Shown here one piece after another: positions 32,329-41,599 of a stretch of DNA of 64,000 nucleotides (position 1 is the stretch's first letter; each line of letters starts with the position of its first letter). The notes below the pieces were generated by a model. That model saw only the letters and a list, made by a program, of their open reading frames with translations, searched no databases and was not told the DNA's origin. Both the position numbers and the translations under genes were made by a program. The stretch comes from Sthenelais limicola (lineage: Eukaryota; Annelida; Polychaeta; Phyllodocida; Sigalionidae), in assembly GCA_942159475.1 (NCBI GenBank), contig OW804096.1, positions 39,803,744 to 39,867,743 on the forward strand, read 5' to 3'.

Positions 32329-34044
32329 CAAGGGCAAAATGGGTCAAAGACGGGGAGAAACCAACTAAGTATTTCTGCGGTCTAGAGAAATATAGAGCGG
32401 GGAAAAAATCTATTACGCAGCTTAATATTAACGGGAATCTTTCTTCGGATCCCAAACAAATTTTGAAAGAAGGGGGGGATTTCTATAAGGGTCTGTACGA
32501 TGAACGAGATACAGATAGCAACGCAGCTAGGGAGTTCTTAGATAGTTCACTTTTAACTCAGTTTGATGAGGGAGATAAGTCACCGGGGTGCGACGGATTT
32601 ACGGTGGATTTTTACGAGAAGTTTTGGTATGCGCTTAGGGGGAAATTTATGGATATGTTGCACGAGTGCCTGGATAGTGGAGAAATGACCGAGAACCAGA
32701 AAAGGGGAGTAATTAGTGTAATCCCGAAAAAGGGTACTGACCCAGCCTTTATTAAAAACTACAGGCCGATAACACTGCTCAACGTGGACTATAAAATGAT
32801 CTCAAAAACCCTAGCAGTGCGTCTAAATAATGTTCTCCCAAGCGTGATTAAAGATGATCAGTTTGGCTTCCTTAGAGGAAGATACATAGGGACGACAATC
32901 AGAAAAGTCAACGATATCATTTCTTATTTAGAGGAGAATAACCAAAATGGGATTATTGCATCGCTAGATTTTGTTAAAGCGTACGACTCAATTAGCTGGT
33001 CATTTTTAGAGAGCTCCCTTCTAGCAGACGGAATGGACCCCAGATTCATCAACTGGATCATGGCCCTATTTAAAGATTCAAAAGCAACCTTCTGCAATAA
33101 TGGCAACACCTCTGGCTGGTTTCAGATAAAAAGGGGAGTTAAGCAGGGGGACCCCATATCATCTTCCCTCTTCCTGCTGGTGGTGGAAAAATTAGCTGAG
33201 CAGATAAGATACAACCAAAACATAAAAGGTATAACCCTGGGTAATAATGAAGCAAAGTTAATCCAATTTGCGGACGATATAACAGTCACCTGTGAGGACG
33301 AATTCTCCCTTCTAAATACTATCAGGCTGATCGATAGATTTGGCTCAGCCTCTGGCCTTAAGCTGAATCCGTCTAAATCCAACGGGCTCTTGATAGGAAC
33401 GGTCTCACTTACAAACAGAGAATTACTCCAGATTAACTGGGGGGACCAAATGAAAACCCTGGGAGTTACCCTGCTTTACCCAAGGAATGAAGCTAAACTG
33501 GTTAGAATAAACACCGAAAGGCTAATAGAAAAGGTTAAAAAAACGCTTAATGAATGGAACAACCGCTTTTTAACACTCAAAGGAAGAATCATAGTGTCCA
33601 ATACCTTCTTGCTGCCAATATTTTTGCATACTTTGTCATGTATCTACCTAGACCAAAATGTTGTAAAACAAGTAAATGACATTATTCTTAATTTCGTGTG
33701 GAAAAATGGCTCTAACAGAGTCTGACTTCCTTACCCAATGTATCGAAAAGGGTGGAATGGGATTAAGGTTACTAGGTGAGGTTTGCGAAACCAATAGGAT
33801 TAAATGGATAGAAAGAATTCTGTACTCAGGAAGAAATAATTGGTTCGATGTCCTAGAAGCAGTCCATGGAAGACCCAAAGAAGAAATATTTTTGGCGAGA
33901 TTCAAACCTAGTTACCACTTAACTCATTCGCGACTGAACGTCATAAAGCGCGCGTGTCTAACCAACGATATTGCGTCGCTATGGTTCATTTCATGTAACG
34001 CGGTCACTGGCGACGTCACGTCATATAAGGACGGCAGGTGGTGA
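32328..34044 (+). pseudogene. LINE B, L1/Tx1-like reverse transcriptase, 5'-truncated
   Basis: The open frame begins at the insertion junction with RAKWVKDGEKPTKYF, the standard linker after the endonuclease in L1/Tx1-type elements, so the endonuclease was lost by 5' truncation. Reverse-transcriptase motifs follow: KNYRPITLLNVDYK, DQFGFLRGR, ASLDFVKAYDS, IKRGVKQGDPISSSLF and the catalytic FADD (33267-33278). LLTQFDEGDKSPGCDGF appears to lack the usual spacer before the SPG motif, suggesting an in-frame deletion. The first frame stops at 33725 and homology continues in another frame (FLTQCIEKGGMGL). It ends near 33920, where inserted DNA begins. Confidence 0.88.
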
Positions 34045-34049
34045 CGTCA
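34012..34049. promoter_or_regulatory. Cluster of CRE-like TGACGTCA/GACGTCACGTCA sites
   Basis: GACGTCACGTCA at 34012 and a palindromic TGACGTCA at 34042 lie 30 bp apart, in a locally CpG-rich segment inside insertion C. This is the consensus of CREB/ATF factors. Function is unproven and no supported transcript starts nearby. Confidence 0.35.
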
Positions 34050-34629
34050 GCCTCGCATAAACATAACATTATTTTTTGTTTCTTATCTCCCGGATTTATT
34101 AGCCCATGCATACAGTTCAAAACACAGGATTAGATAGAGGCGACATAGGATTAAGGGTAGGAGCTGGAAAAATAATTTGAAATCAATGATATATAGCAAG
34201 AAATGAACGTTAAATCTCGCTGCATCTCGCTGCATGGAAACAATATCAAACGTCATCATTAATGGCGGACGGCACGCACATCGTCATGAGATGGAAAATC
34301 CCATTTCATCAATTTAAAATACAATGATTACTTTAATGTGATACTACAGGATACAAAGAGGCCTTGAATATCCAACATTGATGGCTTATTTTGTAACTAT
34401 CGACGCAATATTCTTCAATATGTGGGGTTTTCTGTCACTGTGCTCGATCAGCTGATGGGTTTCAGTAAAAGAGCTAATTTCAGTAACCATAGCAATGGTC
34501 TTTTTTTTAAAACAAGCTTTTATTTAAAAGCCTAGTCAGAATAAAACTAAAGTCTAGAAAAAGTGTTCAAATATATAAATTAGATTAAAAAATATGACAG
34601 TTTCTTTTGAGTCACATGCTCATAATGCC

Positions 34630-36343
34630 GGGTCTGACTAAAAGACGCACAGCACCGAAAACCCGCACAGCATCCGCACAGCACCCGCACAGCACCCGCA
34701 CAGCACCGCCGCTACTTGTGCGACTAATATTAGACGCACTACTTTGCCATTTTGTACATGAAATATTATTCTGATAACCAGGATATTTGATGGTACAAAT
34801 CATTGAATGTGGATCTCAAAGGCCTGTAAACACGGGTTTTATAACTGGAATAGTTTTACTGTAAATAGCTGTTGAAGTTCGTGATATTTAGATTAATCTA
34901 CTGTTTTATATTTACCTTCATAAACAACCAATACAAGTATTCAAATCATCTTAACAGGAAAACGAAGGGAAGAATGTGATATATTTTTGTATAAATTCTA
35001 TAACTATAATAGATTATATGTTTATGGACAGAGGGTCAATGCCCCGTGACCCTTGCCGCTGCCATTACCATTACCATTACTGAATCGTTTTTTATGTAAC
35101 TTCTTTTCTAGTTGGAATATTTTCACAAACTAAAAAGCAATATCACCCTTATGTCGAGACATATGAATTACACAAGAATTCAAAACATTCTGTGCATATT
35201 TGTTTAATTCATTTCTAATTTAAATCCTCATTTGTGTAGAAATGTGTACCATTCTTTAATTTCTTCAGTGCCCTTATCATCAATATTCTAGTCACAGACT
35301 CTACCAAGCCCTGACTACAATATTCATCATTAACATTCCCAATTCCGTCTATATTATCAGCAATATGTCTAGTTTATGTATGAAAAATAATAAGCCAGTA
35401 GAAGCAATTTTAAAAATATTAAGAATTTTCAGCCAAATGACGACCATGCAATTGGTAGAATTGCTCATGTTCTCTATTTTTTGGTATAAAGGTATTAAAA
35501 ACGGGTTCCCGTTTTCTGGTATCTTCATACAGTGATCGTTTTCTGAACAGAATTTGTATTACATGTATATATACAATAAGGCATTGCGTTCATTCTAATT
35601 CTATTCAGAATATTTAATAAAGTTACCCACACTCGCTAGCATGAGTACGGAATAAACCACCAGTAATTTCCACAAATGCTCCATTAGTTGACTGGGAGAT
35701 TTATTTAAATAATTATTAGTGACTAAAGCCTCGCCAGACTAAACAGGCTTTAGGTCCAAATTTACAATGTCAAATGTACAAAGTTGTCCGGCTCCCCTCA
35801 TTTTCAAGGCCCTATTTTGTGGAATGATATCCCCCACACATAAGTTGAAAACATGGTCGGATATAAGTAATTATTTAAAAGAAATGCTATGATACAGAGT
35901 TTATGAGAAACAGCTCTCATCGATATTATATCTTAAACGATGCTAAATTGTACATGTCTAATTATCCTCCTTATATTTTGTTCTACACATATCGTTTTTG
36001 ATAACTTGAAATGTACCATTTGTGTGGAATTGTTTATCGAAATGAAATATGTTAACAAAGAAAAATACAGAAAACTAATTTACACATCGTGGGAAGTGTT
36101 TGCAACTTTGACAGTTAATCACAGTAAAACTAATCAACTATGCAATCCCATATTTTCTGGATTTTGAGTTCCACCCATCATTATTGATATCCTAAAATTT
36201 CTCGGCTATATATTGAATATTTCATGTGAAAAAATTGTGAAGGGGTGAGTCCAATATTAGTCACACAAGTAGCGGCGGTGCTGTGCGGGTGCCGTGCGGA
36301 TGCTGTGCGGGTTTTCGGTGCTGTGCGTCTTTTAGTCATACCG
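34630..36343. mobile_element. Element D: non-autonomous transposon with long TIRs and 9-bp TSD
   Basis: About 110-bp inverted ends. The left begins GGGTCTGACTAAAAGACGCA then CAGC; the right end on the minus strand begins CGGTATGACTAAAAGACGCA then CAGC. Each end carries an 11-bp minisatellite (CCCGCACAGCA type) and an inner CTACTTGTG block. Direct copies of CATAATGCC lie immediately outside (34621-34629 and 36344-36352). The roughly 1.5-kb interior has no supported protein. Long inverted ends plus a 9-bp duplication are typical of Mutator-like elements; the assignment is inferential. Confidence 0.7.
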
Positions 36344-36356
36344 CATAATGCCTGGA

Positions 36357-36465
36357 GGCATTATTCGTCTTTTCCACGGGAGTGCTGCCAGGCATTATTA
36401 GTACTTTACACGGGAGTGCCTGCAGGCATTATTAGTACTTTACACGGGAGTGCCTGCAGGCATTA
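36357..36465. repeat. 34-bp tandem repeat, about 3.2 units
   Basis: GGCATTATTAGTACTTTACA followed by CGGGAGTGCCTGCA repeats with starts at 36357, 36391, 36425 and 36459. The array sits between the right flank of element D and the resumption of LINE B. Confidence 0.9.
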
Positions 36466-36468
36466 TCA

Positions 36469-37713
36469 GGAGTGTTTTATCAAAAATTGTTCAAAACTTG
36501 GAACGAGTGTTATTACAAAAACTCTCCCTTAACGGTAACCCAGATTAGGAAAGAGAGATTGTGGACAAACAAAAGCATCAAATACAAAGGTAACCTAATA
36601 AGGTGGCAGCACTGGATTGATTGTGGTATAATTGTAGTGGGTGATATTGTAAATGAGGATGGCTCCCTCATGACAAGCCAGAATATCTGTGAAGCATTTA
36701 ACTTTACACCATCGTTCTATGAGCTCAAAGCGATTAAAAAAGGTATCCCCAATGAGTGGAAAAGTAAACTGAAACTAGAAGAACCGAGGTTATGTGATGG
36801 ATCTATAGATTTCAAGATAGGGGAGAAAGAGTTGAAATTAAGGGACTGTCCCTCCAAAGTAATATACCAATTGTTAATAGAAAAAAGGAAGCCAAAGTGG
36901 GAAAAATTCCAAAAATGGAAAGGTTTGCTTAATCTAAGCGATGATCAGTTTGAGGAAATTACTTGGAAAAATGTTTTTACCATCCCCTATAGATGCTCCA
37001 CAGAGACTCGTTTACAGGTTTTACAATACAAGATTTTACATGGTGCAATTACAACTAACAAATGATTGAAAGAAATTGATGTGAGGGACAACCCATGTTG
37101 CAACCAGTGTCCTGAGGTAGACACGCTGAGTCACTTTTTTGTCAATTGTATCAAAACAAAAAGAGTCTGGATATCAATCCTCGAATGGATATACGAGCTC
37201 GAATACATCAATGTCAAAACAAACGGTGAAAAAATAATAAACAAGCAAGGTAATAGGGTGACCCTTTCAGCTAGGGAAATACTGTTTGGAATAGAACAAA
37301 TAAACACTCAATCCAAGATAGTTAACTGGATTATTCTCCAGATCAAAGCATATATTCATAGACAAAAACTTTTTAACAATGGTGTAATGAGTATGTTAAT
37401 GATTATGTATGAACTGAAAGCAAGAGCTACCCTAGTAAAAATCAACATTGGATATGCTGAGAGGAAAAGGGAAGAAAGAAAAAAATTGGCAACGCTTCCT
37501 TGATGACATAACAGATTGTATTGAGAAGCTTAAGGGGTAAAACATGTATCGCCCTATAAACTACCATATATGAATGCGCGAATACGCCCTGATAATACCA
37601 CTCTTAAAATTACCTATGTTTTTCCAAAGAATCTTGAATCTGGTTATCCTAGATGTAACATCATGAAATCGCTTACTTGTACTGAATAAAACGATGTCGC
37701 AAAAACAAACAAA
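36469..37713 (+). pseudogene. LINE B, 3' part: C-terminal domain and zinc knuckle
   Basis: Coding resumes with YQKLFKTWNECYYKN and RKERLWTNKSIKYKG, typical of the distal part of L1/Tx1-like ORF2. It runs to a TGA at 37063, continues in the same frame with CCNQCPEVDTLSHFFVNC, a C-x2-C-x7-H-x4-C zinc knuckle of the zf-RVT type, and stops at 37503. The 3' UTR has AATAAA at 37685 and ends in an A-rich tail (CAAAAACAAACAAAAAA) directly against the target-site copy. That one TGA and the 5' piece's frameshift are the visible lesions. Confidence 0.85.
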
Positions 37714-37734
37714 AAATATTACGTCCAAGAGGGT
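37714..37734. repeat. Right target-site duplication of LINE B
   Basis: Begins right after the A-rich tail of LINE B. It differs from the left copy at three positions, all synonymous in the LINE A reading (two Leu codons). Confidence 0.75.
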
Positions 37735-38325
37735 TGATGAGATAGCGGTTTCCCTGGTGGGTAGCATAATTAACTGTTTCAAGCCCTGGAGATTACAGAT
37801 GTTAGTTAGTCTTTTCGCATTATTATTTTCTTTATCGAGCATATTAATATTAATGTCCCCAGCAAGAATAATCTCTAGCTTTTCATTCGAGAGGGAGGTG
37901 AATATTCTTTTGATGGTGTCAAAGAAGTTGTTCAATTTGCCACTAGGAGGACGGTATACTGTCATATATATAATAGGCTTTCTTTTACCCGCCTTTATTT
38001 TTACAGTAAGCAATTCTATTTCTTTGTTATTAACGCAGAACATAGGCATTTCTGTACATGAGTAAGTTTCAAGATAATATAGTATAATCCCTCCTCCCCT
38101 TTTATTTTCGGCACAATCTTGTCTAACAAATGAGTAGTTCTTTATACTTAGAAGATGGGGTGGTGTCCCATCATTCGTCCATGTTTCAGTCAGGCCCACA
38201 ATGTCATAAAGACCATTTATTATCTCCAGGCTAAGATTATCGATCTTGTACATCAAACTACCTATATTCATATGAACATATTTCAGACCTCTACGCAAAC
38301 TTATTGTGTCGTTTCTATCAATCAT
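37714..38325 (-). pseudogene. LINE A, 5' part: endonuclease N-terminus
   Basis: From the ATG at 38325, with an in-frame TGA four codons upstream, the minus strand encodes an APE-like endonuclease start: GLKYVHMNIGSL, LTETW (catalytic Glu), YRPPSG and AGDININ, ending STLLDVIF. The same seven residues TLLDVIF restart the protein on the far side of LINE B, so this is the other half of the element at 30071-32328. Everything between is inserted DNA. No upstream ORF1 is recognisable. Confidence 0.85.
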
Positions 38326-38924
38326 TGATGCTGTTCAAGCAATACACTTTCTAATATGCTCACACAGATTAAAAACAACAATATAATTCCCAGGGGATGA
38401 AAGATTGGCTCCTCACCCGCCTCAAAAGAAGGTGCGTGACTAGCCATCCGTTCACCGTGACTGGGCACAATACACGCTTGGTCAGCCGAGTAATCAGACA
38501 TGTCGGCGATGAATTAACATGCAAAGTATATAGAGAATTGGCACGAAAAAACGCTCACAGGTGCCCACAAGGAAGACAAATTGACATATAAACTTTAGCA
38601 ATAAACAAGTGATGAGGGATAAAGTTATTTGTACTAACCAGTTTCGTCTTGGGGTGAAAAACACATGACGAGCGTAAGATCCGCCATGACACTTGCCAAG
38701 GCGGGGTACGTCAATGTCGCAAAGGTAACATCGACTCAGAAATCAGAGAAACAGATATTCATCATTCAAAGAAATATATCCTACATATTTATGACTAAAC
38801 TAAAGAGGGTTTTCATTGTATATACACCAGTTAGTTCGATTAACTAAAGATCAACCGAACAAAAAAGTTTCTCTCTATTTAGGTTTAGGATCTTTGGCGT
38901 CGTCGTTTCCCATTGGTTAATTCC
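38326..38924. other. Non-coding stretch right of LINE A
   Basis: May include 5' UTR of LINE A, which runs leftward from 38325. A 64-codon plus-strand frame at 38397-38591 resembles nothing known. No other structure is seen. Confidence 0.4.
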
Positions 38925-39030
38925 GGTGTAGCATGTGGAGTGTAGCATGTCTGGTGTAGCACGTAAGGTGCAGTACGTGTAGCATGTCTTGTGTAGCACG
39001 TAAGGTGTAGCATGGTTGGTGTAGTATGTG
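38925..39030. repeat. GTGTAGCATG minisatellite
   Basis: About eight degenerate units of GTGTAGCAYG with variable 3-6 bp spacers (TGTGGA, TCTG, TAAG). Any frame across it is an artefact. Confidence 0.85.
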
Positions 39031-39580
39031 TTTCAAGGTTTGTGTGATATGGATAGGTGTGGGATCTGTGTGGGATGTAGGTTTATTTTGTAGTATGAGT
39101 GATGTGATGACTAGATAGAAGACACTTGTTACAAAATGTTTAATACATTGTATGTCCTTCAAGAGAAATAAAAGCGGTGTATAAAATACGAATTTTCTAG
39201 AAGGATGAGTTGGAGTCTAAAGGCCCATTCACATTACAACGGCCGATTGGTGTACGGCTGCCGCACGGCAAAAACACAATGTTACAGGAATAGGAATAGT
39301 AGGAATAGGAATGGACCTGTTGCGTCCCAAAGTAGACATATGTACCAATGATGACATCCGTACAGACTTTTCCTCTGTGGTACACGCTATTTCCCATAAT
39401 ACAAATTCTTTTCCAACTGTTAACTTCCGATTTCTCGGCAGATTTTACTATTTCCAGAACAAAAAGTTTCATGTCAGTGGCGATTTTCCCATGTCAGCCT
39501 CCTTTTCCGCTATTTCCCTTAGATATTCACCACAGAGAAGTATGTCATTGCACCTTTTTCCTATTTCTTTCTAAGGACTT
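39031..39580. other. Non-coding stretch
   Basis: No gene is seen. A GGAATA/GGAATAG microsatellite occurs near 39287-39312. Confidence 0.4.
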
Positions 39581-39680
39581 TCCAAAAAGAAAAAGGATAT
39601 TCTAAAAAGGAAAAGGATATTTCAAAAAGGAAAAGAAATTCCAAAAAGGAAAAGTATATTCATAAAAAAGAAAAGTCTTG
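39581..39680. repeat. 20-bp purine-rich tandem repeat
   Basis: Four to five units of AAAAAGGAAAAGGATATTYC with substitutions and small indels. Almost pure purine on the + strand. Confidence 0.85.
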
Positions 39681-40264
39681 GATATTTGGGATTTTTCCTA
39701 TCCGATTGGGGACAAAACAGGACCTTAACAGAATTGGAGTTGGACCTTAATAGAATTGGAGTTGTAGTTAGCTTGAAGTACAGTAGGTATGGAATTATTA
39801 TTGGTTTATAATCACTTTATATTAACGATAATATTATGATTATCATCCTTGCAAGTTATTGTGTAGGCATGCAGCTTAGCATAGAAAGAATTAAAACAAT
39901 AAAGCACAGGTACAACATACACGATACTACATCCGAGCTCTATTCTCTACCTGACAGACCATAATAAATCGTACCAGTCTGATAAACACAAGTCGTGTGA
40001 TTGTAAACAATTGCACAAATAAACCTGCGCTAAGCCCATATTTGTTCATGACCAAGTGTTTGACTCTGAGTTAGAGGGAAAGGTTGTCTGGGCGTGAAAT
40101 TAGCCTACATTTATCCCTGTCATACCACCCAGGTAATAAGAAGTTCGCAAATAACAAAAGCTTTAACATCTTGCCTATATGTTGTGAGAAGGATGTGGGT
40201 GTGGAAGGTTTGGCTACGTTTCGGGGACAACGAAGTGGAGATACTAGTAGTGTAAATTTGTATT
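39681..40264. other. Non-coding stretch
   Basis: A short duplication (ACCTTAACAGAATTGGAGTT / GACCTTAATAGAATTGGAGT) lies near 39720-39765. No gene is seen. A 68-codon frame at 40084-40290 is unsupported. Confidence 0.4.
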
Positions 40265-40665
40265 TTAGCCAGAAAGGAATAAAAATGTGAGAAATGGGAT
40301 TTAAACAGTATTATAATCAATATATTTGATAGTGTCTGGCCAGAAAGGAATAGCAATATAGAGAAAGAAATTAAATAGAGAGAACGGAACAAGCTGCCAT
40401 TTATCGAAAATCTATTGGACTATTTATTAGAATAATACACTCCACTTATTGCACCTCTCAAGAGGGATGCACGTATAATAAACAGTAATATAATCTATAT
40501 ATTTGATAGTGTCTGGCCCGAAAGAAATAGCAATATGAGAGAAATGATTTAAACCGTAATATAATCAATATATATTCGATAGTGTCTTGTCAGAAGGGAA
40601 TAGCAATATGAGAGAAATGATGTGAACAGTAATATAATCAATATATTTGATAGTGTCGGGAAAGG
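40265..40665. repeat. 72-bp minisatellite, interrupted
   Basis: The unit contains ATAGTGTCTGGCCAGAAAGG, then AATAGCAATATGAGAGAAAT and an ACAGTAATATAATCAATATA block. GATAGTGTC occurs at 40328, 40505, 40578 and 40649, and an upstream partial unit starts near 40268. About 105 bp of unrelated DNA separates the first and later units. Confidence 0.85.
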
Positions 40666-40869
40666 AAAAGAGGGAAAGAGTATAGTAATGGCTGAGCCTG
40701 ACGCTATCTTCTTCCTACACATACGTTTGGTTTATTCGATTTATTCAGGAAATCTTATATACCCACCATCAAGCCTAACCGATGTGCAAATTTAATTGAC
40801 AACAACGGAGGATTTATTTATTTTGGAGAACTTATTTTAATTTACTTCTTTTAGATTTGTGAATATTAA

Positions 40870-40997
40870 GGGCCTAGTCCACCAATCCGATGCTCATGCT
40901 ATGCGCCGCAGAGGATTTTTTGCACTAAATTCTGTGAGAATCGCATTAGAATCGACTTGGTGTACTAGTCCACCAATCCGATTCTCAAGCGATTCGT
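40870..40997. mobile_element. R1 fold-back MITE, copy 3, plus a partial unit
   Basis: GGGCCTAGTCCACCAATCCG starts a copy whose right arm is GAATCGCATTAGAATCGACT. Immediately beyond it a second left arm begins (CTAGTCCACCAATCCGATTC), so one and a half units stand in tandem. Confidence 0.75.
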
Positions 40998-41360
40998 TGT
41001 AATAGTTTTATTTCGTGACAGATATATCATACATCAAATCAAGAAAAAGGACCAATCATTTTACAGCTAATAAAATTGATTTCCATCTACGGATATACTC
41101 TCGTAGATCTTCCAGGGTGTCCCTGAGTCTTTGTTATTATCTTGTAGTTTTATTATTAATGGTTTCATTTAGCACCTTGTTCTACTAGCTATTACTATAA
41201 CCTAACATTTTTTTATAAACTTAAAACACAATATACATTTATACAGTTATTCAAATATCCATAAAAACGGATTTTACCTTCAGTCATTTCTAATACAATA
41301 CAGTATTATTCGCTATCGAACATATTATTATTTCACTTTAGTATAATATGTTTTTCAAAT

Positions 41361-41584
41361 GTACATGGGCTTACGGGCCATCCTTGGATCTATATTTAGG
41401 ACTTTTACGAATGTTACGTTTGGGAGTCTCTCACTGGGTCCAGTTTATTCAACAGAAATCTATATTTAGGACTTTTACGAATGTACATGGGCTTACGGGC
41501 CATCCTTGGATCTATATTTAGGACTTTTACGAATGTTACGTTTGGCAGTCTCTCACTGGGTCCAGTTTATTCAACAGAAATCAC
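41361..41584. repeat. 122-bp near-identical tandem duplication
   Basis: GTACATGGGCTTACGGGCCA begins at 41361 and again at 41483. Each unit runs through GGACTTTTACGAATGTTACG and a TCTCACTGGGTCCAG block to CAACAGAAATC. I see a single substitution (GGGAG/GGCAG), so the duplication is recent. Confidence 0.9.
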
Positions 41585-41599
41585 ATGAGTCACGGTTCT

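Larger units (their letters stand above)
33921..36468. mobile_element. Composite insertion C splitting LINE B
   Basis: About 2.5 kb separates the two parts of LINE B and has no LINE homology. Its left part is CpG-containing with CRE-like sites (34012, 34042). Its right end is a 34-bp tandem array abutting the LINE. It contains element D. I found no convincing inverted ends or target duplication for C itself, so its boundaries are approximate and its class unknown. Confidence 0.55.

Noticed and set aside
38397..38591. 64-codon plus-strand frame beside LINE A as a gene
   Set aside because: It lies in a probable LINE 5' flank and has no recognisable motif or signals.
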